DNA from: Variovorax boronicumulans
GTDB taxonomy: Bacteria; Pseudomonadota; Gammaproteobacteria; Burkholderiales; Burkholderiaceae_C
Assembly: GCF_030812215.1 (NCBI RefSeq)
Contig: NZ_JAUSSG010000004.1
Coordinates: 434,001-498,000, forward strand
Direction of reading: 5' to 3'
Length of the DNA stretch: 64,000 nucleotides
The notes under the pieces are model-generated. The model made no database searches. It was not told the origin of the DNA and saw nothing but the letters and a program-made list of their open reading frames with translations. A program made the translations under genes and the position numbers. Positions 1 to 9,640 of this stretch are shown here, in pieces; the stretch's first letter is position 1, and each line of letters opens with the position of its first letter.

Positions 1-100
1 CGACGGACTCATCCTGTTTCCCTCTAGTTTTGTAATTTGATGTTACCGCGGCTTCATTGAAGAGGCTGTTGCGCATCTGCCACCTATCCCGGAATCCCTC

Positions 101-1051
101 ATGTTCAGTTACCGCCACGCCTTCCATGCCGGCAACCACGCCGACGTGCTCAAGCACACGGTGCTGATTGCCACGCTCGACCACCTGCTTGAAAAGGAAG
201 CCGCCCTCACGGTCGTCGACACCCACGCCGGCGCGGGCCTCTACCGGCTCGATGGCGACTACGCCGACACCAGCGGCGAAGCGGCCGACGGCATCCTGCG
301 CCTGCTTGCCCCTCCCAAGGAGCCCGCCACCGCCGTGCCCACCGCAAAGTCGGCGGCCAAGAAAGTGCCGACGGACGCCGAGGCACCGCTGGCGGACGCG
401 ATCGCGCGCTACCTCGAGGTCATCCACGACTTCAACCCCAAGGGCGGCGCCCGCGTCTACCCCGGCTCGCCGTTCATCGTACAGCACCTGCTGCGCGACC
501 ACGACAAGCTCAAGCTGTTCGAGCTGCACCCGACCGACGCCCGCACGCTCGACGCCAACATCGCCCAGCTCGAGGCCGGCCGCCAGATCGCCGTGCTGCG
601 TGAAGACGGCTTCGGCAGCGCGACCAAGTTCCTGCCGCCGCCGTCCCGCCGCGCGCTGGTGCTGATGGACCCGAGCTACGAAATCAAGAGCGACTACGCC
701 CGGGTGCTCGACTTCGCGGCCGAGGCGCTCAAGCGCTTCGCCACCGGCACGTATGCGGTCTGGTATCCGATCATTCCGCGGCCCGAGGCGCACGACCTGC
801 CACGCCGGCTCAAGACCATGGCGACCAAGGCCGGCAAGCCGTGGCTGCATGCCACGCTGACGGTCAAGTCGAGCAAGTTGACGGCCACACCGACCGGCGA
901 GACCAAGCGGCCCGGGCTGCCGGCCAGCGGCATGTTCCTGATCAATCCGCCCTACACCCTGAAGCCGCTGCTCGCGGCAGCCTTGCCGCAGCTGGCCGAG
1001 AAGCTGGCGCAGGACCGGAACGCGACCTTTTCGCTCGACAGCGGCGGCTGA
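101..1051 (+). CDS. rlmJ: 23S rRNA (adenine(2030)-N6)-methyltransferase RlmJ
   Basis: SAM-dependent enzyme that methylates N6 of A2030 in 23S rRNA. The N-terminus MFSYRHAFHAGNHADVLKH is the RlmJ signature. THAGAGLY (about residues 41-48) is the SAM-binding region and DPSYE (190-194) is the catalytic DPPY-type motif, with Ser in the third position. The protein has 316 residues against about 280 in Escherichia coli. The extra length is an Ala/Pro/Lys-rich insert at about 70-98. It stands alone and converges on rlpA across a 13-bp gap. The ATG is the first start after the leader. Family assignment is firm; activity with the DPSY variant is inferred. Confidence 0.93.
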   Translation: MFSYRHAFHAGNHADVLKHTVLIATLDHLLEKEAALTVVDTHAGAGLYRLDGDYADTSGEAADGILRLLAPPKEPATAVPTAKSAAKKVPTDAEAPLADAIARYLEVIHDFNPKGGARVYPGSPFIVQHLLRDHDKLKLFELHPTDARTLDANIAQLEAGRQIAVLREDGFGSATKFLPPPSRRALVLMDPSYEIKSDYARVLDFAAEALKRFATGTYAVWYPIIPRPEAHDLPRRLKTMATKAGKPWLHATLTVKSSKLTATPTGETKRPGLPASGMFLINPPYTLKPLLAAALPQLAEKLAQDRNATFSLDSGG

Positions 1052-1064
1052 CCGCCCTTTCCTT

Positions 1065-1778
1065 TCAGCGGCGACGGCGCTGCGGCACAGCCGCCTTGCG
1101 GCGCGCCGGCACCGTGGCCTTGGCGCGATCGGCCCCAGGCGCCACGGGTGCGGCCGCATCGCCCGGCTCCACATCGACACCGCCGCAGCGCATGCCCGTG
1201 GGGCCGACGACCGACAGCGCCACCTGCTTGATTCCAAGCCCGATCAGGCCGATGCGCTCCGCAGCGGCGCGGCTCAGGTCGATCACGCGGCCTTGCGCAT
1301 AGGGCCCGCGATCATTGATGCGCACCATCACCTCGCTGCCGTTGACCAGGCTGCGCACGCAGACGCGCGTTCCGAACGGCAGGGTCTTGTGGGCGGCCGT
1401 CAGGGCCGACATGTCGAAGCGTTCGCCGCTCGCCGTCTTGCGCTGGTGGAACTGGATGCCGTACCAGGACGCCCCGCCGCGCTCGAAGATCTCGCGCGGG
1501 CCGCCGTCGCCGGGCACGCCGTCGTCAGGCGTGAGTTCGCCAGTGCCGGACACCGCGAGGTCGTAGCGCACCGAAGGCACATCCGACCGCGCCGAGGCGC
1601 CCGGCGGAACCGCCAGCCCCTTCGAAAGCGGCCGCAAGCGCGAGGCCGCGGTCGCCCCCGGATCGGCCCCCCCTTCGGTAGCGGGTGGCATGGCGCAACC
1701 CGCCAGCACGCAGGTGGCCGCGACGAGCACGAGGCGAAGCCCAGTGCGCAGCGGCGAACCTGCGGCACGCCCTCTCAA
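1065..1778 (-). CDS. rlpA: RlpA-type septal ring lytic transglycosylase lipoprotein
   Basis: Predicted outer-membrane lipoprotein of the RlpA family, which cleaves denuded glycan strands at the septum. A signal peptide ends in a VLAGC lipobox with Cys28. A double-psi beta-barrel covers about residues 95-190 and includes GGASWYG, KTASGERFD and RINDRGPY. The 237-residue protein has no C-terminal SPOR domain, so septal targeting by that route is not expected. The only start that keeps the signal peptide is a TTG overlapping the metF stop as TTGA, which suggests translational coupling. It is the last gene of the ahcY operon. A cell-wall gene in a methyl-cycle operon is unexpected. Confidence 0.85.
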   Translation of the reverse strand: MRGRAAGSPLRTGLRLVLVAATCVLAGCAMPPATEGGADPGATAASRLRPLSKGLAVPPGASARSDVPSVRYDLAVSGTGELTPDDGVPGDGGPREIFERGGASWYGIQFHQRKTASGERFDMSALTAAHKTLPFGTRVCVRSLVNGSEVMVRINDRGPYAQGRVIDLSRAAAERIGLIGLGIKQVALSVVGPTGMRCGGVDVEPGDAAAPVAPGADRAKATVPARRKAAVPQRRRR

Positions 1779-2599
1779 TCGAGGCGCTCCAGCACAGCCA
1801 GCGTCGCCGCCGACTGGTTCATCGTGTAGAAGTGGATCGCGGGTGCGCCGCCGTCACGCAGGCGCGCGCAGAGGTCGGTCACCACGTCCAGGCCGAAGGC
1901 CTTGATCGAGGCCGTGTCGTCGCCAAAGCCCTGCAGGCGCAGGCGGATCCAGCGCGGAATCTCGGCGCCGCAGGCATCCGAGAAACGCATGAGCTGCGTC
2001 GAACTCGTGATGGGCATGATGCCCGGCACGATCGGCGTGTCGATGCCGAGCTTGCGCACGTCGTCGACGAAGCGGAAGTAGGCCTCGGGGCTGAAGAAAT
2101 ACTGCGTGATGGCCGAATCGGCACCCGCCTTCACCTTGGCGGCGAAGGCCTGCAGGTCGGCCTCGGGCGAGCGGGCCTGCGGGTGCACTTCGGGATAGCA
2201 GGCCACCTCGATGTGGAAGTCGCTGCCCGTTTCCTCGCGGATGAAGGCCACAAGGTCGCTCGCATACTGGAACTCGCCGCCGATGCCGTAGCCGCTCGGC
2301 AGGTCGCCGCGCAACGCCACCAGGCGCTTGACGCCCATCGCTTTCAGTTCGGCCAGTTGCTCCCGCACCGTGGCGCGCGTGGCGCCGATGCAAGAGAAGT
2401 GGCTGGCGGCATCGACGCCTTCGTTCAGGATCTCCTGCACCGCACCGAAGGTGCCCTGGTGCGTGGAGCCGCCCGCGCCGTAAGTGACCGAGCAGAACTG
2501 GGGCTTGCGCACATACAGCTGCTGGCGCACCGCGCGCAGCTTGACCGCGCCTTCGGGCGTCTTGGTCGGGAAGAATTCGAAACTCAGCGGAAGGCGCAC
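1775..2599 (-). CDS. metF: 5,10-methylenetetrahydrofolate reductase
   Basis: FAD-dependent reductase making 5-methyl-THF for methionine synthesis. The N-terminus RLPLSFEFFPTKTPEG carries the FEFFP motif with the catalytic Glu. Later TIM-barrel motifs include SVTYGAGGST, ALRGD and YFFSPEAYFRFVDD. I place the start at GTG 2599 because TAAGGAG lies six bases upstream and homology begins there. Longer upstream readings run into tlyA in another frame. The 274-residue length is normal. It follows ahcY and tlyA in the same direction, so the riboswitch ahead of ahcY probably controls it too. This fits the methyl cycle, since SAH removal yields the homocysteine that MetF-derived methyl groups remethylate. 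Confidence 0.94.
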   Translation of the reverse strand: MRLPLSFEFFPTKTPEGAVKLRAVRQQLYVRKPQFCSVTYGAGGSTHQGTFGAVQEILNEGVDAASHFSCIGATRATVREQLAELKAMGVKRLVALRGDLPSGYGIGGEFQYASDLVAFIREETGSDFHIEVACYPEVHPQARSPEADLQAFAAKVKAGADSAITQYFFSPEAYFRFVDDVRKLGIDTPIVPGIMPITSSTQLMRFSDACGAEIPRWIRLRLQGFGDDTASIKAFGLDVVTDLCARLRDGGAPAIHFYTMNQSAATLAVLERLD

Positions 2600-2609
2600 C
2601 TGCGTCTCC

Positions 2610-3446
2610 TTAGGAACCGGTCGCGCCGGATGCGCGCACGGCGTGAATGAAAAACTCGCGGTTGCCGTCGCCACCGGCGATCGGGCTGTCGAACCACCGC
2701 AGCACGCGAAGGTCGAGCGCCGCGCAGGCATCGTGCAGGCGCTTCTCGACGATCTCGTACATCGCCGCGTCGCGCACGATGCCACCCTTGCCGACCTGGC
2801 CGGGTTGCAGCTCGAACTGCGGCTTGACCAGCATCAGGAGCTGGCCGTCGTCGGCCAGGAACTGCACCACGGCCGGCAGCACCAGCGTGAGCGAGATGAA
2901 TGACAGGTCACCGACGATGAGGTCGAAGCGCGGCTCGGCCAGGGCTTCGAGCGCCTCGCCGACCTCCGCGGCATCTTCCGCCTCGGAGGCCTCGTCATGG
3001 CCCACCTGCAGATCGGCGGCCGTCAACGCCCGCGCATTGACGCCTTCGATGGCGACCACGCGCTCGTCCTCGCGCAACTTCGCATGCAGTTGCCCGTGGC
3101 CGACATCGACGCCCACGACCTTCGTCGCGCCGCGTTGCAGCAGGCAATCGGTGAAGCCGCCGGTCGACTGGCCCACATCGAGGCACAGCTTGCCGGCGGG
3201 ATCGACACCGCTGACAGCCAGAGCACCTTCGAGCTTGAGCCCGCCGCGCGAGACGTAGCGCGCCTCGGCCGCATCGTCGAGCGCGAGCTCGGCGGATTCG
3301 GGCACCTCGTCCTTGTTCTTGACGACCGAGCGCCATGCGTCGCTCGTGCCCGCATCGCGCCAGCGCATGCCGCCGGCAATGAGCCGCACGGCCTGCGAAC
3401 GCGACGCGGCGAGGCCGCGTTCCACCAGCAGTTGGTCAGCGCGCAT
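2610..3446 (-). CDS. tlyA: TlyA family rRNA 2'-O-methyltransferase
   Basis: TlyA/hemolysin-A family protein. An N-terminal S4 RNA-binding domain (MRADQLLVERGLAASRSQA, about residues 1-60) precedes an FtsJ-type SAM-binding domain with LDVGQSTGGFTDCLL. The family methylates rRNA 2'-hydroxyls, classically C1409 of 16S and C1920 of 23S rRNA. I take the ATG at 3446, where the S4 domain begins, rather than an upstream GTG whose extra residues lack similarity. The product has 278 residues. It lies between ahcY and metF, so a SAM consumer sits beside the SAH-removing enzyme. A 7-bp hairpin lies in the spacer upstream (about 3475-3495). The exact rRNA target cannot be told from sequence. Confidence 0.88.
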   Translation of the reverse strand: MRADQLLVERGLAASRSQAVRLIAGGMRWRDAGTSDAWRSVVKNKDEVPESAELALDDAAEARYVSRGGLKLEGALAVSGVDPAGKLCLDVGQSTGGFTDCLLQRGATKVVGVDVGHGQLHAKLREDERVVAIEGVNARALTAADLQVGHDEASEAEDAAEVGEALEALAEPRFDLIVGDLSFISLTLVLPAVVQFLADDGQLLMLVKPQFELQPGQVGKGGIVRDAAMYEIVEKRLHDACAALDLRVLRWFDSPIAGGDGNREFFIHAVRASGATGS

Positions 3447-3517
3447 GAGCGAAGCGCCGGACCGACCCAAGCAAGCTCGCACCGCAGTGCGAGGCACGAA
3501 GGTTTTTCATCATTCGC

Positions 3518-4957
<1,440 letters not shown>

Positions 4958-5008
4958 GAGAACTCCAAAACTGGTTTGAAAGATGCCACTGCGTACGGGG
5001 TCTGACGG

Positions 5009-5040
5009 AAAAAGGACTCACCGCGAGAACAGCGGGTGAG
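5009..5040 (-). terminator. Terminator-like hairpin in the ahcY leader, overlapping the riboswitch
   Basis: Read leftward, CTCACCCGC (5040-5032) pairs with GCGGTGAG (5024-5017) across a seven-base loop with one bulged C, and is followed by TCC and five Ts (5013-5009). The first stem strand contains CTCAC, the same bases that form the 3' end of the SAH riboswitch pseudoknot. Hairpin and ligand-bound riboswitch should therefore exclude each other, giving a transcription-attenuation ON switch. The pairing is seen in the sequence; the mechanism is inferred. Confidence 0.62.
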
Positions 5041-5096
5041 CGTGGTTGCGATGTGGTCCGAGCCTCACGCCTTGATGGCGCTGCAACGCTCCTCGG
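5037..5096 (-). promoter_or_regulatory. SAH riboswitch upstream of ahcY
   Basis: The leader begins CCGAGGAGCGTTGC, the conserved 5' block of the S-adenosylhomocysteine riboswitch. P1 is CCGAG (5096-5092) with CTCGG; an inner stem is GCGCC with GGCGT. The pseudoknot pairs GAGCG and GTTGC with the downstream GCAAC and CGCTC, which ends in CTCAC at about 5037. This class is known mainly in front of ahcY in beta- and gammaproteobacteria and turns expression on when SAH is bound. Confidence 0.9.
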
Positions 5097-5104
5097 AACG
5101 GCGG

Positions 5105-5133
5105 ATTGTAGACGGGGTGCCGGCCCTAGCCAA
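5105..5133 (-). promoter_or_regulatory. Sigma-70-type promoter of the ahcY operon
   Basis: On the minus strand, TTGGCT (5133-5128) and TACAAT (5110-5105) are separated by exactly 17 bases. Transcription would start about seven bases downstream, just ahead of the riboswitch P1 stem at 5096. Position and spacing support it; no other good hexamer pair lies in the leader. Confidence 0.65.
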
Positions 5134-5217
5134 CCGCTCGGGTATCCCGCATGACGGGAAGCGCGTTTCGTTTTCGAGGCGTACATTGATCCGCACTCCA
5201 ACACCAAGACCCCTCCC

Positions 5218-5853
5218 ATGCTCTACAGAATCCCATCGACCCTGCTGGCAGCGACCGCACTTCTCGCCGCCGCTGCCGCACCGATCGCCGCCTCGGCGCA
5301 GGCAGCCTCCGAACAAGTCCGCATCCGCGGCACCATCGTCCGCGTCGACGCGAAGACACTCGTCGTGCAGGACCGCGGCGGCGAGGTCGTCAGCCTTGCG
5401 CGGCCGGCCGACATGCAGCTGTCGGAGGTCTACCGCATCAAGCTCGCCGACATCAAGAAAGGCAGCTTCATCGGCACCGCCGCCATGCCGCAGGCCGACG
5501 GCACGCAGAAGGCGCTCGAAGTCGTGGTGTTCCCCGAGGCCGCGCGCGGCACCGGCGAAGGCCATCGCCCGTGGGACCTGCTGCCGCAGAGCACCATGAC
5601 CAACGCCACCGTGGCCGACCTGGCCGCGGCGCCGAAGTCGGTGCACGGCGGGCAGCAACTGCGCCTGACCTACAAGGGCGGCGAGAAGACGGTCATCGTG
5701 CCGCCCGACGTGCCGGTCGTGACCTTCCGCGCCGGAACCGAGGCGCTGCTGGTGCCCGGCGCCAAGGTGCTGGTCAATGCGCAGGAAAAGAACGGCACGC
5801 CGACGGCGCTGCGCGTGACGGCCGGGCGCAACGGCTTCGCGCCGCCGATGTAA
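5218..5853 (+). CDS. Exported protein of unknown function, OB-like beta repeats
   Basis: A 211-residue protein with a clear Sec signal peptide (hydrophobic core LLAATALLAAAAAPIAA, cleavage near ASAQA). The mature part has two beta-rich segments, about 33-90 (VRIRGTIVRVDAKTLVVQ, then VSLARPADM) and 140-205 (LRLTYKGGEKTVIVPPDVPVV, then LVPGAKVLV). They resemble DUF5666-type OB-fold modules of periplasmic proteins. No catalytic motif is visible. It is monocistronic, divergent from the ahcY promoter and followed by the PHA cluster. I do not recognise a specific function. Confidence 0.8.
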   Translation: MLYRIPSTLLAATALLAAAAAPIAASAQAASEQVRIRGTIVRVDAKTLVVQDRGGEVVSLARPADMQLSEVYRIKLADIKKGSFIGTAAMPQADGTQKALEVVVFPEAARGTGEGHRPWDLLPQSTMTNATVADLAAAPKSVHGGQQLRLTYKGGEKTVIVPPDVPVVTFRAGTEALLVPGAKVLVNAQEKNGTPTALRVTAGRNGFAPPM

Positions 5854-6011
5854 GGCGAAGGCAAGTCACCCAAGGGAAATCCCGCAGGCAAATTTGTCGC
5901 TGCGGGGACCGCGGGCGCGCCGGTGCGGCGTATCGTGGCGAGGGACTTTTGCCGTCCGGCCGGTCCTTGTTTGCCACTCACCCGTTCACCCGACACAGGA
6001 GATACCGCACC

Positions 6012-6512
6012 ATGGCCACTGCCAAGAAAGCCGCAGCCAAGAAGACCACAGCCAGCAGTAGCAGCAGCACCAAGGCGGCGGGCCCCAGCGCCGCCGACAT
6101 GCTCAACCCGCTGAAGAATCTCAAGGGCATGACCGATCGCCTGCAGGAACTCAACTTGACCGGCGGCGCGGGCAAGCTGCTCGAAAGCGGCCGCAAGGAC
6201 CTGCAGGCGCTGATGCAGGCCAACGAAAAGTCCTACCAGGGCCTGCAGACGGTGGTGCAGCGGCAGACCGAGATGATCAAGAGCGCCATCACCGAATGGC
6301 AGGCGGCCGCCAAGGAAATGCCCGGCAAGGACGCCAAGGCCAACCTCGCCAAGCTCGACGAGCTCGGCCGCCAGTCGTTCCAGCGCGCCATCGACGACAT
6401 CAAGGAACTCGCCAACCTCGCGGCCAAGTCGCAGGCCGATGCCTTCGACGTCGTGCGCCAGCGCATCCAGTCCAACGTGGACGAAGTGACCAAGATGCTG
6501 CAGCGCAAGTAG
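6012..6512 (+). CDS. Phasin family protein, PHA granule-associated
   Basis: A 166-residue protein. The N-terminus is a Lys/Ala-rich, PhaF-like basic stretch (MATAKKAAAKKTTA) followed by a Ser-rich linker. The rest is one amphipathic helical region with phasin features (ANEKSYQGLQTVVQRQTEM, then DVVRQRIQSNVDEVTKMLQ). Phasins coat polyhydroxyalkanoate granules; a basic tail of this kind can bind DNA or polyphosphate. The chosen ATG is the first in frame after the upstream gene. Longer readings start inside the 5218 gene in another frame. It opens a rightward PHA cluster ahead of the hydrolase, the PhaE-like protein and PhaC. Confidence 0.82.
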   Translation: MATAKKAAAKKTTASSSSSTKAAGPSAADMLNPLKNLKGMTDRLQELNLTGGAGKLLESGRKDLQALMQANEKSYQGLQTVVQRQTEMIKSAITEWQAAAKEMPGKDAKANLAKLDELGRQSFQRAIDDIKELANLAAKSQADAFDVVRQRIQSNVDEVTKMLQRK

Positions 6513-6530
6513 GCGCAAGGCGCTCGCGCG

Positions 6531-7448
<918 letters not shown>

Positions 7449-7481
7449 TTGAACGACCGATAGACGACGGGGCCTCTGTCC

Positions 7482-7907
7482 ATGAACAAGTTCTCCTCTC
7501 TCGACCCGATGGCCATGTGGCGCGAACTCACGGCCCAATGGGAAAAGAGCACCAATGAATTCGCCAACGAGACCATGGCCTCGGACCCGTTCCGCCAGGG
7601 CATGCACGGCGGCATGAACGCCTCGCTCACCGCGCAGAAGGCACTGGGCGACCTGATGGCGCGCTACCTCACGATGCTGAACCTGCCCACGCGCGCGGAC
7701 ATCCAGGCACTGGGCGAGCAATTGCAGAGCATCGACGACCACCTGGCGAATATCAGCCGCGCCATGGAAAACGGACGCGGCCCGGCGGCATCTGCAACCG
7801 CCCCTGCGCCACCCCAGCCGCGCCGCACCAGGAAGCCCCCACAGGCCGAGGCAGCCGCCCCGGCTCCGGCCGCCCCGAAGCGCACCGCCGGAAAGCGCGC
7901 ACGATGA
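7482..7907 (+). CDS. Short PhaE-like / synthase-associated subunit
   Basis: A 141-residue protein whose stop overlaps the phaC start as ATGA. The middle segment MLNLPTRADIQALGEQLQSIDDHL matches the conserved C-terminal pattern of PhaE, PhaR and phasin-like proteins. The tail after about residue 95 is Pro/Ala-rich and ends in a basic segment (PKRTAGKRAR). Canonical PhaE is far longer, at about 350 residues. This looks like a minimal accessory subunit for the class III-type synthase that follows. The assignment rests on the short motif, the length and the coupling. A simple phasin is the alternative. Confidence 0.65.
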   Translation: MNKFSSLDPMAMWRELTAQWEKSTNEFANETMASDPFRQGMHGGMNASLTAQKALGDLMARYLTMLNLPTRADIQALGEQLQSIDDHLANISRAMENGRGPAASATAPAPPQPRRTRKPPQAEAAAPAPAAPKRTAGKRAR

Positions 7908-8977
7908 GCGCCACCGCGGACGCGTTCGCCCTGCCCGACATCGGCGCGGAGATCGAACGCGCGATCCAGCGCAACCTCAAGGGCCTGGACTTCCTGACAT
8001 CGGCCGCGCCGGCCATGGGGCAAACGGGCCGGGACGAGATCCACCGCCGCGGCACGTTGAGCCTGTACCACTACCGCCCGCTGGTCGACGAGATCTACCG
8101 CGTGCCGTTGCTGATCGTGATGGCGACCACGAACCGCGGCTACATCCTGGACCTCGCGCCGGGCCAGAGCATGGTCGAGCACCTGCTGCTGAAGGGCTAC
8201 GACGTCTACATGATGGATTGGAACGCGCCGCGCCCGCAGGAAAAGCAGTTGCGCATCGAGGACTACGTGCTCGACTTCATCCCCGATTCGCTGCGGCGCG
8301 TGCAGGCGCGCTCCGGCGAGGAAGACGTCACGCTCGTCGGCTACTGCATGGGCGGTGTGCTTTCCACGCTCTATGCGGCGCTGCATCCCGACGGTCCGAT
8401 CAAGAACCTCGCGCTCTTCACCACGCCCGTCGACTTCAGCCGCATGAAGCTTTTCCATGCGTGGTCGGACCGGCGTTATTTCGACGTCGACCGGCTCATC
8501 GACACGGTGGGCAACGTGCCGCCCGAGATGCTGTTCGCGTCGTTCGACATGCTGCGCCCCGCGGGACGCAGTGCCGGCGTGGTGCAGCTCTGGGACAACA
8601 TGGCGAATGACGAATTCGTCAAGTCGTACCGCATGTTCGACCGCTGGGGCGCCGAGATGCTGCCGCTGGCCGGAGAGTACTTCCGCCAGACCGTCAAAGA
8701 GCTGATGTGGGACAACAAGCTCTTGAAGAACGAGTTGGTGCTCGGCGGCCACAAGGTGCTGCTGAAGAACATCAAGGTGCCGGTGCTGCACGCGCTCGCG
8801 CAGCACGACCACATCGTTCCTTACGAGGCTGGCCAGCCGCTCGTCGCCAACATCGGCTCGGCCGACAAGGAGGAAGTGGTGCTCAAAGGCGGCCACGTCA
8901 GCCTGGCCGCGGGCGCCAACGCGGTGCGCCGGCTGTGGCCCAAACTCGACGACTGGCTTGGAGTGCGATCGACATGA
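7904..8977 (+). CDS. phaC: Class III-type polyhydroxyalkanoate synthase PhaC
   Basis: PHA synthase, which polymerises 3-hydroxyacyl-CoA. The 357-residue length fits class III rather than the roughly 590-residue class I enzyme usual in Burkholderiales. The lipase-like box is GYCMGG with Cys148; Asp302 (AQHDHIVP) and His331 (GGHVS) complete the triad at positions nearly the same as in Allochromatium PhaC. Other family motifs are YMMDWNAP and QLWDNMANDEF. It overlaps the PhaE-like gene upstream and the GNAT gene downstream by 4 bp each. PhaE dependence of activity is inferred from the class. Confidence 0.9.
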   Translation: MSATADAFALPDIGAEIERAIQRNLKGLDFLTSAAPAMGQTGRDEIHRRGTLSLYHYRPLVDEIYRVPLLIVMATTNRGYILDLAPGQSMVEHLLLKGYDVYMMDWNAPRPQEKQLRIEDYVLDFIPDSLRRVQARSGEEDVTLVGYCMGGVLSTLYAALHPDGPIKNLALFTTPVDFSRMKLFHAWSDRRYFDVDRLIDTVGNVPPEMLFASFDMLRPAGRSAGVVQLWDNMANDEFVKSYRMFDRWGAEMLPLAGEYFRQTVKELMWDNKLLKNELVLGGHKVLLKNIKVPVLHALAQHDHIVPYEAGQPLVANIGSADKEEVVLKGGHVSLAAGANAVRRLWPKLDDWLGVRST

Positions 8978-9582
8978 CCATCACTGCTGTCTCCGACTCT
9001 TTTTCGCGGACCTATCCGCGCACCGTGACGAGCAGCGAGGGCAACATCGTCCTGCGCCTGATGAATGCAGACGACGCGGCCGCCGTGCTGGCTTTCGCGC
9101 AGGGCCTGCCCGCGCACGACCTGCTCTTCCTGCCGCGCGACATCACCGAGCCCAAGGTGATGAATGCCTGGGTCCGCGCCATCGAGCGCGGCGATATCGA
9201 CAGCGTGCTCGCGGTGCGCGGCACCGCGGTGCTGGGCTGCGCGGCGGTGATCCGCGATCCGCATTCGTGGTCCAGCCACGTGGCCGAACTGCGGCTTCTG
9301 GCCGCGCCAGAACTGCGCGGCAGCGGCCTCGGCCACCGGCTCGCGCGGGAGGCCTGCGCCCTGGCCATCGAACGCGGCGCCGAAAAGCTCGTCGCGCGCA
9401 TGACCGTCGACCAGCGCAGCGCCATCGCCGTCTTCCAGGCGCTGGGCTTCCGGCCCGAGGCGCTGCTCAGCAAGCACGTGAAAGACCGGCAGGGCGTGAC
9501 GCACGACCTGGTGGTACTGAGCCACGACGTGGCGCAGTTCGAGGCACAGATGCGGGCGTATGGGATGACGGAGGCTTTTTAG
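8974..9582 (+). CDS. GNAT family N-acetyltransferase
   Basis: A 202-residue GNAT fold protein. The acetyl-CoA pyrophosphate loop is LRGSGLGHRLAREA at about residues 115-128, preceded by VAELRLLAAPE. The C-terminal half has the usual AIAVFQALGFRPEA strand-helix. The ATG overlaps the phaC stop (ATGA), so it is probably translated from the PHA operon message. The acceptor is unknown; a protein or small amine are both possible. A link to PHA metabolism rests on the coupling alone. Confidence 0.85.
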   Translation: MTITAVSDSFSRTYPRTVTSSEGNIVLRLMNADDAAAVLAFAQGLPAHDLLFLPRDITEPKVMNAWVRAIERGDIDSVLAVRGTAVLGCAAVIRDPHSWSSHVAELRLLAAPELRGSGLGHRLAREACALAIERGAEKLVARMTVDQRSAIAVFQALGFRPEALLSKHVKDRQGVTHDLVVLSHDVAQFEAQMRAYGMTEAF

Positions 9583-9640
9583 GCCCCCAGGGCGAGCCGG
9601 TTCCGGGCCGCCTTCTAAAATCGCGGCATTCCCCCGCAGA

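Noticed and set aside
2600..2785. N-terminal extension of metF to 2785
   Set aside because: The extra residues overlap tlyA, are low-complexity, and a strong Shine-Dalgarno marks the GTG at 2599.
3475..3495. Hairpin between ahcY and tlyA as a terminator
   Set aside because: A 7-bp stem is present but no T run follows on the leftward strand, so the operon probably continues through it.
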